Positions 27,235 through 36,270 of a stretch of 64,000 nucleotides of DNA are shown here, in pieces. The notes below the pieces were generated by a model that saw only the letters and a list, made by a program, of their open reading frames with translations, was not told where the DNA came from and did not search any database. The stretch covers positions 434,001 through 498,000 of the forward strand of contig JAUEPE010000001.1 of assembly GCA_030403585.1 (NCBI GenBank). Direction: 5' to 3'. The stretch's first letter is position 1. Each line of letters opens with the position of its first letter. The position numbers were made by a program, and so were the translations under genes. Origin of the DNA: Frankia sp. RB7. Its GTDB lineage: Bacteria > Pseudomonadota > Alphaproteobacteria > Rhizobiales > Xanthobacteraceae.

Positions 27235-28131
27235 TCAGCCCCGCTCGGCCGCGTTCCGTACGTCAATTGCAGCCCGCGCCCACTCGGCCGGCCGTTCCTG
27301 CGGCAGATTGTGGCCGGCGCCGGCGAACACGCGCCGCTCGAAGAAGCCCTCGAACTTGCGCGCATGATGCGCGGTGCCGGAATTGACGCCATCGCTGTCA
27401 CCATCGATCGCAATCGTCGGCACACGAACCGGCGGCTGCTGGGCGAGCTTCGCCTCGATCGCCGCATAGGCGGGATCGCCTTCGACCAGCGCATAGCGGT
27501 GGCGATAGGAATGGATCACCACGTCGACGAAATCAGGATTGTCGAACGACACCGCGCTGTTCTCGAAGGTCGCATCGTCGAAGGCCCATGTCGGCGACCA
27601 CATCGCCCAGAGCTGGCGGGCGAAACCGCGGCGATCGCGCTCCAGCGCGCGGTGGCCGCGCTCGTTGTGGAAGAGATATTGATACCACAGCGCGGCTTCT
27701 TCCGGCGGCGAGGCCGGCTCCATGGAGCGGGCGATATTCTGGATGTTGTAGGAATTGCCGGAGACCAGTCCGACCACGCGTTCGGGATACAGCACCGAGA
27801 CGACGCAGGCCGCACGCCCGCCCCAATCATAGCCGCCGACGACGGCGCGCTGGATGCCGAGCGCATCCATGAAGGCCAGAAGATCGGCGCCGAGCGCCGC
27901 CTGCTCGCCGGAGCGCAGGCTCTGCGCCGAACGAAAGCGTGTCGGGCCGTAGCCGCGCAGCCACGGCACCAGCACCCGCGCGCCGGCTTGCGCGATCAGC
28001 GGCGCAGCCTCGGCATAGGCGTTCACGTCATAGGGAAAGCCGTGGCCCATGATGCAGGGCCAGCCGTCCGGCGCGCCGTAATCGAGATAGGCGATGTCGA
28101 GGATGTCGGTCGTGACGGATTTGTGCTGCAT
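27235..28131 (-). CDS. Alpha/beta hydrolase (epoxide-hydrolase-like)
   Basis: A 298-residue alpha/beta hydrolase. The oxyanion motif HGFP is at 30-33. The nucleophile elbow VGGYDWGG places Asp102 as nucleophile, as in epoxide hydrolases and haloalkane dehalogenases rather than Ser esterases. A later IDGDSDGV supplies the acid, and GAGHNLP near 272 supplies the catalytic His. There is no signal peptide. The substrate cannot be read from sequence. Confidence 0.87.
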   Translation of the reverse strand: MQHKSVTTDILDIAYLDYGAPDGWPCIMGHGFPYDVNAYAEAAPLIAQAGARVLVPWLRGYGPTRFRSAQSLRSGEQAALGADLLAFMDALGIQRAVVGGYDWGGRAACVVSVLYPERVVGLVSGNSYNIQNIARSMEPASPPEEAALWYQYLFHNERGHRALERDRRGFARQLWAMWSPTWAFDDATFENSAVSFDNPDFVDVVIHSYRHRYALVEGDPAYAAIEAKLAQQPPVRVPTIAIDGDSDGVNSGTAHHARKFEGFFERRVFAGAGHNLPQERPAEWARAAIDVRNAAERG

Positions 28132-28206
28132 GGCTGTTCCGGCGCGGGATGCGAGATCGCCAGACTAAGCCTTCGAGGCAATGACGCTCAAGAGCGCCGT
28201 GAGAGC

Positions 28207-30291
28207 TCAGGCGGCAGCGACCGGCCTGCGCATTTCACGCAGCGGCTGCATCTCAGCGGGTTCCGCGACTTTTTGCGCGTCGATCATGCGGTTGATGAAA
28301 TCGACCGGCATCGGCTTGCCGAACAGATAGCCCTGCACGCTGTCGCAGCCTTGCTCGCGCAGGAAATCGAGATGGCGCTCAGTCTCAACGCCTTCCGCGA
28401 GCACGGGGATGTTCAGGCTGCGTCCGAGCAGCAGCGTCGCCTTGACGATGGCAGCCGCATGCGCGCTGGTCTCGACCGCCTGAACAAAGCTCTTGTCGAC
28501 CTTGATCTTGTCGAACGGAAACGCCTGGAGCGTCGACAGCGAGGAGTAGCCGGTGCCGAAATCGTCCATGGCGACGGTGACGCCGATCGCCTTCAGCGCC
28601 AGCACCACCTGGAGCGCGTGCTGGCGGTCGGCGATGATGCCGCTCTCCGTCAGCTCGATCTCGAGCCGCGACGGCGCCAATCCCGTCTCCTTCAGGATCT
28701 CCGCCACGCGCCGCGGCAAATCGTGATTGAGCTGCATCGGCGCGACGTTGACGGCGACCTTGAATGGCAGGCGCCATTGCGCGGCGGTCTGGCAGGCATT
28801 TCGGATCACCCAGTCGCCGATCTCGATGATCAGGCCGGTCTCCTCCGCGATGGGGATGAAGGCGTCCGGCGGGATGCGCCCCTTCGCGGGGTGGTTCCAG
28901 CGGATCAAGGCTTCGAAGCCGACGATACCGCCGGTGTGGGTGTCGTTCTGCACCTGGTAATACAGTTCCAGCTCGTTGCCGATGAGCGCGCGCTTGAGAT
29001 CGATCGCGAGCTCGGCGCGGGTGCGGCTCGCCTCGTCCATCGACGGCTCATAGGTGCAGATCTTGCCGCGGCCGAGGCTCTTGGCGCGATACATCGCAAG
29101 GTCAGCGCGCTGGGTGAGGCAATCGGCCGCCTGGCCGTGCTCGGGGTACAGCGCGACGCCGATGCTGCAGCCGACCGCGAGGGTCTGATGCTGCCATTCG
29201 ACGGGTTCAAACACGACCTTGCGCAACCGCTCGGCGAACTTGACGGCCTCGCCGCGCGCGAAGATCTCGCTCTTCACGGCCACGAATTCGTCGCCGCCGA
29301 TCCGGGCCAGGAATTCGCCCTCCTGCAATTCAGCGGAGATGCGCTGGGCCACCTTCCGCAGCAGATGATCGCCGCCGACATGGCCGTGGACGTCGTTGAT
29401 GTCCTTGAAGCGGTCGAGATCGATCGCGAGCACGACCACGCGCGCGGTATCGTCGCCGCGTCCGGCGAGCAGATCATGCAGCTGCTGCGCCAAGCCGTTG
29501 CGGTTCGGCAGGCCGGTCAAGGGATCGTGCATCGCCTGATGCTTGTAGCTCTCGGTCGCCTCGTTGGCGGCCTGCAGATCGATCGCATAGGCGGAGGCCG
29601 CCATCGCCATCATCAAGCTGATGCCGACGATGACGCTGGTGATCATGAACGTATCGGACAGCGCCTGCGGCGGCACCGCCATGTCGAACACCGGATAGAC
29701 GGTGACCGCGGCCATGCCGGTGAAATGCAGCGAGACGATCGCCAAAATCATTGCAAGCGCGCCACCATATTTGCAGAATCGCGTGATCGGCCGCGCGATG
29801 CGGTTGGCGGCCACCGCGCCGAAACCGGCGGCGAACACGACGGAGAGTGCGACGAGCGGATAATTCCAGCCGAGCACGCCGGGAATTTCGAACGCCGCCA
29901 TGCCGGCGTAATGCATCGCGGCGATGCCGAGGCCGAAGATCGCGCCGCCGCCCTCGATCGCGGGCCCGAGCCGGGTGCGGGTGGTGATGAAGAAGCCAAC
30001 CCAGGCAAAGATCACGGTGATCATCAGCGAGGCGAAGGTCAACCCGGGCTCGAAGGCACGCGCGACCGGCGCGTTGTAGCCGAGCATCGCCGAAAAATGC
30101 GTGGTCCACACCGTTCCGCCGGCGACGACGCCGGACAGGAACAGCAGGTTGAAGCGCCGCGCGCCGGTGTTGCGCCGGACGCGAGCCAGCAACCGCATGG
30201 ACAGCAGCGACCCGAGCACGCAGATCAGCACCGCGACCGCGACGTAGCGCAGATCGTGCTGGCCGGGCAGACAGGTCAGGGCTTGCCACAT
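28207..30291 (-). CDS. MHYT-GGDEF-EAL bifunctional c-di-GMP enzyme
   Basis: A 694-residue membrane protein. The N-terminal MHYT sensor (about 1-250) shows seven helices and three MHYT-type motifs (THFSAM, MHYAGM, LHFTGM), which may bind copper and sense oxygen, CO or NO. A GGDEF domain (about 260-425) has an intact GGDEF but no RxxD inhibitory site. A C-terminal EAL domain (about 430-680) has EALIRW and DDFGTGYSS, consistent with an active phosphodiesterase. The net direction of c-di-GMP turnover cannot be told from sequence. Confidence 0.93.
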   Translation of the reverse strand: MWQALTCLPGQHDLRYVAVAVLICVLGSLLSMRLLARVRRNTGARRFNLLFLSGVVAGGTVWTTHFSAMLGYNAPVARAFEPGLTFASLMITVIFAWVGFFITTRTRLGPAIEGGGAIFGLGIAAMHYAGMAAFEIPGVLGWNYPLVALSVVFAAGFGAVAANRIARPITRFCKYGGALAMILAIVSLHFTGMAAVTVYPVFDMAVPPQALSDTFMITSVIVGISLMMAMAASAYAIDLQAANEATESYKHQAMHDPLTGLPNRNGLAQQLHDLLAGRGDDTARVVVLAIDLDRFKDINDVHGHVGGDHLLRKVAQRISAELQEGEFLARIGGDEFVAVKSEIFARGEAVKFAERLRKVVFEPVEWQHQTLAVGCSIGVALYPEHGQAADCLTQRADLAMYRAKSLGRGKICTYEPSMDEASRTRAELAIDLKRALIGNELELYYQVQNDTHTGGIVGFEALIRWNHPAKGRIPPDAFIPIAEETGLIIEIGDWVIRNACQTAAQWRLPFKVAVNVAPMQLNHDLPRRVAEILKETGLAPSRLEIELTESGIIADRQHALQVVLALKAIGVTVAMDDFGTGYSSLSTLQAFPFDKIKVDKSFVQAVETSAHAAAIVKATLLLGRSLNIPVLAEGVETERHLDFLREQGCDSVQGYLFGKPMPVDFINRMIDAQKVAEPAEMQPLREMRRPVAAA

Positions 30292-30660
30292 GAGATTTCT
30301 TTCTCCTGGAAAGCAGATACGGAGCCCGGTTGCGGACGGATGAAACCGGCTTCAGTCAGGGTTAGCGGCGCGTGAACGCCGCCTCGCCTGGCCATGGCCA
30401 GCAGCTGATCCAGCCATGCAGCGACTTAAGCCTGGGTGTAGGCAGGCGAAATCCGCTCGGATCAAAGATGCGTACGATGAAGAAACGGCTCCGGATTGCC
30501 CCGACTTTGCCGCTAGCGGGAACCTTGGTTGCCGGATACCACCGCTTGTCGCGGCCGAGCCGGGCACCTAAAACGAATGGCTCGTGAAACGAAGAGTTTT
30601 GGGAGGTGATCCGGATGACCGCGTCCGTCGTTATGGAAGCGACATGTCAACCGAGGCTTC
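30292..30660. other. Divergent intergenic region
   Basis: About 370 bases without a gene. It contains a 14-bp perfect palindrome ctggccatggccag (30388-30401) and the ECF-type promoter listed next. Confidence 0.5.
30607..30636 (+). promoter_or_regulatory. Candidate ECF11 (RpoE/ChrR) promoter, autoregulatory
   Basis: TGATCC (30607-30612), 18 bases, then TTATGG (30631-30636). The TGATCC -35 and N18 spacing match promoters known for the Rhodobacter RpoE-ChrR system. It lies 24 bases before the sigma gene start at 30661, so the sigma factor could drive its own operon. The -10 half is less conserved. Confidence 0.6.
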
Positions 30661-31323
30661 ATGAACGCCGGTCTTCGCGCTGTGAGCACGCCCTTGTGGC
30701 GCAGCAACCCTGCGGCGGCTCCCCGGCGGGATCGGCCTCGAAGGTTTATCGGCGAAAGGCCCAAGGCGACAGTGGAATGGGCTGAATTGATCGGACGCGT
30801 CGCGGCCCATGGCGATCGGGACGCGTTCAAGCTTTTGTTCGAGCATTTTGCTCCGCGCGTGAAGGGATTCCTGGTCAAGTCCGGGATGAACGCTGACGCC
30901 GCGGAGGAGATTGCTCAGAACACGCTGCTGACTGTTTGGCGGAAGGCGGCCCAATTTGATCCGGCTTCCGCGGGCGCGGCCGGTTGGATTTTTACGATCG
31001 CGCGCAATCTGCGCATCGACTCCGCAAGACAGGCGGCCCGGCAGGCCAAGGCTCTGGACAAGGCCGCCGTGAGCGCAGAACGGGATGAGGCGCCCGAAGC
31101 CGTGGACTCGCCGGAGACAATGATGACCCGACGGGACGACGTCTCGCGCGTCGCGGCAGCGCTGCAGCGATTGTCCGAGGAGCAATCCACGGTGATCCGG
31201 ATGTCGTTTATCGAGGAACAGCCGCACGGCGAGATCGCCGAGCGGCTCGGTATTCCGCTCGGGACGGTGAAGTCTCGCATCAGGCTTGCCATGGCGCGGC
31301 TCAAGGATCTGCTGGACGATTGA
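30661..31323 (+). CDS. ECF sigma factor (RpoE/ECF11 type)
   Basis: A 220-residue sigma-70 family factor. Region 2 lies about 45-110 (AFKLLFEHFAPRVKGFLVK, EEIAQNTLLTVWRKAAQFDP, AGWIFTIARNLRIDSAR), and region 4 lies about 150-215 (LQRLSEEQSTVIRMSFIEEQ, GEIAERLGIPLGTVKSRIRLAM). The ATG at 30661 is the longest start; a GTG further in, before EWAELIGRV, is also possible because the first 35 residues look poorly conserved. The chrR gene follows immediately. Release from ChrR under singlet-oxygen or similar stress is the known mode for this family. Confidence 0.93.
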   Translation: MNAGLRAVSTPLWRSNPAAAPRRDRPRRFIGERPKATVEWAELIGRVAAHGDRDAFKLLFEHFAPRVKGFLVKSGMNADAAEEIAQNTLLTVWRKAAQFDPASAGAAGWIFTIARNLRIDSARQAARQAKALDKAAVSAERDEAPEAVDSPETMMTRRDDVSRVAAALQRLSEEQSTVIRMSFIEEQPHGEIAERLGIPLGTVKSRIRLAMARLKDLLDD

Positions 31324-31324
31324 C

Positions 31325-31975
31325 ATGACCATCAACCATCATCCCCCCGAAGATCTGCTGGCCGATTTCGCCGCCGGTCGGCTCGACGACGCCGACCGCC
31401 TCGTCATCGGCGTCCATGCGGCACAATGCCCGCGCTGCCGGCGCTTCATCGCCGCGATCGAACAGCTTGCAGGCGCCGCGCTCGAGCAAGCGAACCCGGT
31501 TTCCATGGCGGACAACGCCTTCGCGACGCTCATGGCCAGGATCGACGAACCGGCGGCATCACCGCCGGCGACGGCCTCTTCGCGGTCGGTGCAGCCGCTT
31601 GACGACGACCTCCCCGAGATCCTGCGGAGTTGCCGGTTCGGCAAGAGCCGGCGCGTGGCGCCGGGCGTCAAGCTGCAACCGATCATCCTGCCCGACACGG
31701 ACAAGTCACGCGCGTTTCTGTTGTGGTCGGCTCCCGGCACGCGCATGCTAGAGCATACGCACACCGGGACGGAGCTGACCCTGGTGCTCAAAGGCAGCTT
31801 CAGCCATGAAGGCGGCGAATACCGGCCGGGCGATTTCGATTTCGGCGATGGCGACGTCGATCACCAGCCGATCGTCGGCAGCGACATGCCGTGCCTGTGC
31901 CTCGTGGCGATGAGCGGGGATTTGAAGTTGCATGGCTGGCTCGGCCGGTTGATCTCGCCTTTCGTGCGGCTCTGA
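31325..31975 (+). CDS. chrR: ChrR-type zinc-binding anti-sigma factor
   Basis: A 216-residue anti-sigma factor. The N-terminal zinc anti-sigma domain keeps H6, H31, C35 and C38, the same zinc ligands at the same positions as in Rhodobacter ChrR. A C-terminal cupin domain (about 105-205) carries HTHTGTELTLVLKGSF, typical of the sensor lobe that detects singlet oxygen. The gene starts one base after the sigma stop. A second ECF gene follows on the same strand. Confidence 0.92.
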   Translation: MTINHHPPEDLLADFAAGRLDDADRLVIGVHAAQCPRCRRFIAAIEQLAGAALEQANPVSMADNAFATLMARIDEPAASPPATASSRSVQPLDDDLPEILRSCRFGKSRRVAPGVKLQPIILPDTDKSRAFLLWSAPGTRMLEHTHTGTELTLVLKGSFSHEGGEYRPGDFDFGDGDVDHQPIVGSDMPCLCLVAMSGDLKLHGWLGRLISPFVRL

Positions 31976-31993
31976 TCATCTAACACCCCGATG

Positions 31994-32023
31994 TGATCCA
32001 ACCGCGCGGCAGCGTCGTTCTCT
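31994..32023 (+). promoter_or_regulatory. Candidate ECF11-type promoter before second sigma gene
   Basis: TGATCC (31994-31999), 18 bases, then TTCTCT (32018-32023), 28 bases before the ATG at 32051. The -35 and spacing equal those at 30607, and both share GTCGTT across the spacer end. The -10 is weaker. If real, the first sigma factor would control the second. Confidence 0.42.
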
Positions 32024-32050
32024 TGGCAGATATGGCTTGAGGACGACAAA

Positions 32051-32635
32051 ATGAGCTGCGGCAGATTGACGGCACGGGATCCGACGATCGAGCGTTTGAG
32101 CGATCTTCTCGCCCGCGTCGGGCGCGGCGACCAGCGGGCCTTCGCCGAACTTCTCGCCGCGACCCGCAACAAGCTGCGCAAGACCGCGCACCCGATCGCG
32201 CCGTCCAGCGCGGACCTCGACGATCTCCTTCAGGAGGCCTATCTCAAGATCTGGAAGCATGCAGCCCAGTTCGATCCGCGCCGCTCCTCGCCGATCACCT
32301 GGATGTGCGCGATCATGCGCCATACCGCGATCGACGCGGCGCGGCTCAAGCAGGTGCCGATGGCAGATTTCGACGAAGCCCTATTGGTGCCCGAAATCTC
32401 CCGGTCCGAAGACGCATTCGACTACGACCTCGTTCAGCCGATCGCTGCCCGCGCCATCCAGCGGCTTCCCGATCAACGCCGGCAGCTGCTGTCGCGCGCC
32501 TATCTCGACGGAGAAAGCCGGTTGATGCTGGCGCAGCGCTTTGACGTACCGGTCGGCACGATCAAAACCTGGTTGCGGCGCACCCTGGACTCGGTTCGGC
32601 GCGATTGCGTCGCTGGCGAGGCAGCGGTCCAGTAG
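32051..32635 (+). CDS. Second ECF sigma factor
   Basis: A 194-residue ECF sigma factor. Region 2 runs LLAATRNKLRKTAHPI, DDLLQEAYLKIWKHAAQFDP and ITWMCAIMRHTAIDAARLK; region 4 runs IQRLPDQRRQLLSRAYLDGES and LAQRFDVPVGTIKTWLRRTLDS. It belongs to a different ECF group from the first factor. No separate anti-sigma gene follows, and the next gene on the right is in the opposite direction. It could share ChrR or be controlled only transcriptionally. Confidence 0.92.
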   Translation: MSCGRLTARDPTIERLSDLLARVGRGDQRAFAELLAATRNKLRKTAHPIAPSSADLDDLLQEAYLKIWKHAAQFDPRRSSPITWMCAIMRHTAIDAARLKQVPMADFDEALLVPEISRSEDAFDYDLVQPIAARAIQRLPDQRRQLLSRAYLDGESRLMLAQRFDVPVGTIKTWLRRTLDSVRRDCVAGEAAVQ

Positions 32636-32656
32636 CGCAGACCGGCTGGGCAACTG

Positions 32657-33484
32657 CTATCTCTGCGGGCCGGACAGCGATATCTCGCGTTCGGCGCGGA
32701 ACACATTGCTGTAGAGATTGGCGATCCACTGCCGGCCGATCTCGGTCTTGTTGAGATAGCCGATCTCGGTCTGGATGTGCGGTGCGACACTATTCCAATA
32801 GAATTGCGGATAGCGGTTCACGATGTCGGCGGGCGAGTCGTAGCCGAGTTGGCGGTTCATGCCGACCTCCTCGAACTCGTAATACAGTGCGTTGGCCTTG
32901 CGCAGATAGTTGGGATCGCCGAGCTGCCCGATGAAGTCGGCGGCGCGCAGGATCGAGGCATCGACGTCATACTCCTGGCCTTCCCTGGCCGGGAAGCGCG
33001 TCCCCTCGATGGCGCGGGAGATGCGTTCAGGATCAAGCCCTGGAATGTGCCGCAACCGCCGCGTCACATAGAGCTTCGAGCGGTCGACGTGATACGTCAT
33101 CAAGCTGGCGTCCGATGCACCGCGCTGCAACGAGATCTTGGTGTCGGCAGCATCGATGATGAAGCCGTCGATGTCATCCTCTTCGAACAGGCCGCGCACA
33201 TAGCCGATATCGTGGGCGAGACAGGCGATCAGGACGTGGACGTAGTCCTCGGCCGTGAGGTGGGTATGGAGGCTTCGGCCACTGAGGATGGAATGGCCCG
33301 CCAGCGTCACCAGCATCGTATGCTCGATGTTATGGTAAAGTGCATCGCTGTTGCCGATGCATTCCATCGCCGTGCGGGTTGCGCTCTCGACCATACTTGC
33401 AGCGGTCTCGTCATACCGGCGCCGCATGAACGTGCCCAGCAGCTTCTCCAGGGATTCAGCCGCCAGTCGCGGTAACGTCATCAT
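32657..33484 (-). CDS. HD-domain metal-dependent phosphohydrolase-like protein
   Basis: A 275-residue protein. The metal-binding pattern H51, H55 (HNIEH) and H91-D92 (LAHDIGY) is that of the HD/PDEase superfamily. A second acidic site appears near AADFIGQLGDPNY. The N-terminal half is like mammalian-type phosphodiesterase domains in hydrophobic pattern. There is no membrane segment and no receiver or GGDEF domain. The substrate may be a nucleotide but is unknown. It is convergent with the second sigma gene. Confidence 0.85.
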   Translation of the reverse strand: MMTLPRLAAESLEKLLGTFMRRRYDETAASMVESATRTAMECIGNSDALYHNIEHTMLVTLAGHSILSGRSLHTHLTAEDYVHVLIACLAHDIGYVRGLFEEDDIDGFIIDAADTKISLQRGASDASLMTYHVDRSKLYVTRRLRHIPGLDPERISRAIEGTRFPAREGQEYDVDASILRAADFIGQLGDPNYLRKANALYYEFEEVGMNRQLGYDSPADIVNRYPQFYWNSVAPHIQTEIGYLNKTEIGRQWIANLYSNVFRAEREISLSGPQR

Positions 33485-33804
33485 GGATGCAGCCCCGTTT
33501 GTCGGTGATGTCCCACGCTAGCTCCTGACGCCTCATACTCGCCCTCGACGCAGGCTCAGCATAGCCCAATCCGGGGCGACTGGCCAAATCCGGGAACAAA
33601 AATACGTAAATATGATATTGTGCCGCCACGCAGCATCACGGTTGCGGTCACGGTTCGATGCACCCGGCGGCCAGGCCGTGCGGGGCTCGCCAGCCCGGCC
33701 AATGGCCGACCGTCAGACGTCGTTTTGTTGGAGAGGACGGTGCGCGAGGTGGGTACCCATCGCGATCGGACCAAGGCGCCTGCACAGCGTTGCGGACGGC
33801 GGCG
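33485..33804. other. Intergenic region with an AT-rich patch
   Basis: About 320 bases between two minus-strand genes. Positions 33590-33620 are conspicuously AT-rich for this genome and may hold the promoter of the HD-domain gene. No gene is supported. Confidence 0.45.
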
Positions 33805-35439
33805 TCAATTCCCTCGCACGGCGCGCGCGAGCATCCCGTCGAACGCGACCTTGATCCTGCGGATATACGGGTCCTTGTAAGGAAATTCCGAATTCTGGTC
33901 GTGCACCAGCATGGAGGCATTGACCTCGAACACGACGAGATCGCCGGCGCGGTCGAGGCCGCAATCGATACCGAAATAGTCGAGACCGATGCGGTCGCGA
34001 ATGACTCGCAGCGCCTCATAATGGGCCGTGCCGAAGACCTGCTCGGGCGCGCGCAGAAAACGCTCCTCCTCGTCCTGCATCCAGGTGTGGTGCGCCATAT
34101 CCGTCGCATCGCGATGGAGCTTCCAGTCGTCTCCGATCGCCAGATGATAAGGCAGGATGTCCTCGCCGATGAACAAGAATCGGTATTTGCGAAAGAAGCC
34201 GTCGGCGGAGCGATAGTCGATATAGTCGATCACGTAGCGGTCATGGTCTGCATGTGACGCGAGAAACGCGGTCAAGGCCGCGACATCGTCGAGCTTCTCG
34301 AAGACGTCGCCGCCATGCATGCCGGCCTGGCGCGCCAGCAGCGGAAAGACGAGTTCGAGGCCGTCGGGAAGCCCCTCGCCGGCGGCGACGCGGATCGTGC
34401 GCGGCACCCGGCAGCCCTCGACGTCGGCGAGTGCCAAAGCCGTGGCGTCACGCGTGGTGCTCTGGATTTTTGCGGGATCGTTGACGACCGGCTTGCCGAG
34501 GCTTCGCGCGATCGCGGCGGCGAGCGGAAGCACCGCCGCGCCCTGGTCGGCGTCGGAGACGAGGTTGACGACGACATCCGCCTCGCGCGCCAGCAGCGCG
34601 AGATCCGGCTGGCTGCCGGGGAGCAGCGACAGGATGCTGGTCTGGTAGGCGCAATCCCTAAAGAGGAATTCGACCGGCGTGTTGCCGACGAAGGGCGCAA
34701 ACAGCGCCAACGCCCGAAACGCCGGCCGCGATTTGGTCGCTTGCCTGCGCAGGATCGGATGCACTTGCGCGGCGTGGGCGTAGGCGGCCTGCGCCGCGGC
34801 CTGCTCGCCCCGCACCTGACGGATCGCCCCGACCCAGTAGAAATTCTCGGCCTGTTCGGGCGCGAGCACCACGGCCCGCTCGAACTGCGCCACCGCCTCC
34901 TCGGTCTCGCCGAGCTCGAAGCAGACCTTACCGAGCTGGCTGCGGAGGTCGGCATCCTCCGGCGTCTCTTCGAGCAATTCGAGCAGCAAGGTCCGCGCGA
35001 TTGCAAACTGCCGGGTTGCGACCAGCGCCTGGACCAGATTCGTACGCGATGGCCGGTGGCCCGGATTGCGTCGCAGCGCCTCCAGGTAAAGTGCAATCGC
35101 GTCCTGTGTCTGGCCGCTGCGCTGATGCACGATGCCGAGATTGCACCAGCAGGCGACGAGATGCGGTGCGATGCGCAAGGCCGCCTTGTAGTGCTCTCCC
35201 GCGGACGCGATGTCGTCGCAGAGCATGAAGGCGTTGGCGAGAGCGGCATGAAGATCGGCAACACAATCGACCGCCACACCAATCGACGCCGTGGCCGCAC
35301 GCGCGAGCCCGACCTGAAACACGGCGATCGCGTGCCTGATCTCGCCACGCCGGTAGTGCTCGCGACCCGCACGCAATATGTCGGAAATATCAGGCGTGCC
35401 GGTGACAGACGCTGCGAGAGCCATCGAGGGTGACGTCAT
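33805..35439 (-). CDS. TPR protein with C-terminal ATP-grasp-like domain
   Basis: A 544-residue protein. Residues about 25-225 are tetratricopeptide repeats (HYRRGEIRHAIAVFQVGL, HYKAALRIAPHLVACWCNLGI, ALYLEALRRNPGHRPSRTNL, RSQLGKVCFELGETEEAVAQFERAV). The C-terminal half resembles ATP-grasp ligases: FPLLARQAGMHGG as the ATP-binding loop and GIDCGLDRAGDLVVFEVNASM with the metal-binding Glu and Asn. The start at 35439 follows GGAGAG and overlaps the formyltransferase stop by four bases. It may ligate an amine or peptide to an acceptor recognised by the TPRs. No name is known to me. Confidence 0.82.
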   Translation of the reverse strand: MTSPSMALAASVTGTPDISDILRAGREHYRRGEIRHAIAVFQVGLARAATASIGVAVDCVADLHAALANAFMLCDDIASAGEHYKAALRIAPHLVACWCNLGIVHQRSGQTQDAIALYLEALRRNPGHRPSRTNLVQALVATRQFAIARTLLLELLEETPEDADLRSQLGKVCFELGETEEAVAQFERAVVLAPEQAENFYWVGAIRQVRGEQAAAQAAYAHAAQVHPILRRQATKSRPAFRALALFAPFVGNTPVEFLFRDCAYQTSILSLLPGSQPDLALLAREADVVVNLVSDADQGAAVLPLAAAIARSLGKPVVNDPAKIQSTTRDATALALADVEGCRVPRTIRVAAGEGLPDGLELVFPLLARQAGMHGGDVFEKLDDVAALTAFLASHADHDRYVIDYIDYRSADGFFRKYRFLFIGEDILPYHLAIGDDWKLHRDATDMAHHTWMQDEEERFLRAPEQVFGTAHYEALRVIRDRIGLDYFGIDCGLDRAGDLVVFEVNASMLVHDQNSEFPYKDPYIRRIKVAFDGMLARAVRGN

Positions 35440-36110
35440 GTGCTCTCCGGAGGTGACGCCGTGAAGGTGACACCATGCAGATTGATCGCCGGCGCGATGC
35501 CGTAATGATTGCCGCCGAAGGCGCGCATGCGGCGCCACAGCTCGTCCCTGGAAATGTCCAGCGGGATGTCGCAGGCGTCCTTGTATCTGCGGCGTGTATT
35601 GGCGCGGCCGCTCCAGGACAGCGCGCATCGTGGTGTCAGCGAGGTCTCGCGTGCCAAAGGCTCGGCCCACACTTCGAACAATTGCAGCAGATGCGCGTAG
35701 GCGAGCTCGCCGAGCCCCATCAGGCTGCCGCCTTGCGAAATCGGGAACGACACGACGTCGAGGATCGCGCCGGAATCGACTCGCTCGGCCATGGCGTGAA
35801 AGGTCACGCCGAACGCGTCGGCGCGGTCATAGACCGCGAAATGGGCCGGAGCCCAGCCCGGATAGTTCGGCGGCCCCGGGTGGAAATTGTAGGCGCCATG
35901 GCCGAAGCGCAGGAGCAGGTCGGCCGGCACGATGACCCCGGACGCGAAGGCGACAAGCCGGGCCTTGCGGAGAGAAGCGGGCGCGAGCTTGCGGAGCTCG
36001 GCGATATCGGACACCGGCCAGATCGTCAGATCCGGCCTGAAACTTCGCAGGATTCGCGACAGTGCCACCTGTTCGGCGGGCTCCGTCAGCAATGCAAGTC
36101 CCTCGACCAT
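35436..36110 (-). CDS. Formyltransferase-family protein
   Basis: A 224-residue protein of the methionyl-tRNA/GAR/sugar formyltransferase fold. The catalytic triad is intact: N75, H77 (YNFHPGPPNYPGW) and D112 (ERVDSGAIL). It is shorter than Fmt and lacks the C-terminal tRNA-binding domain, so it is more like enzymes that formylate amino groups of sugars or small molecules, using N10-formyltetrahydrofolate. Its stop overlaps the start of the ATP-grasp gene (ATGA), so the two form a tight pair. A CtrA-like box lies 52-66 bases upstream of the ATG. Confidence 0.85.
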   Translation of the reverse strand: MVEGLALLTEPAEQVALSRILRSFRPDLTIWPVSDIAELRKLAPASLRKARLVAFASGVIVPADLLLRFGHGAYNFHPGPPNYPGWAPAHFAVYDRADAFGVTFHAMAERVDSGAILDVVSFPISQGGSLMGLGELAYAHLLQLFEVWAEPLARETSLTPRCALSWSGRANTRRRYKDACDIPLDISRDELWRRMRAFGGNHYGIAPAINLHGVTFTASPPEST

Positions 36111-36161
36111 CGGCTCGGCTTCAGCAGCGTTGAAAGTGAGCCAATATGTCGCGGGGTAGCG

Positions 36162-36176
36162 TTAACAGCGTGTTAA
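36162..36176. promoter_or_regulatory. CtrA-like box TTAA-N7-TTAA
   Basis: TTAA (36162-36165), seven bases, TTAA (36173-36176). This is the full consensus for the cell-cycle regulator CtrA of alphaproteobacteria. It lies 52-66 bases upstream of the formyltransferase ATG at 36110 in a 160-base intergenic space, a normal position for a promoter element. Confidence 0.5.
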
Positions 36177-36270
36177 TGAACCGCCGTTCGTCACGCCAAG
36201 GAAACACGGTGAAACAAATTTCCCGCACTTGGACGCATTCGGTCACAAATTGGAATCGGTGAAACTACGG

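Noticed and set aside
27124..30375. Open frame of 1,083 codons on the plus strand
   Set aside because: It is antisense to the hydrolase and the MHYT-GGDEF-EAL gene and shows no domain text.
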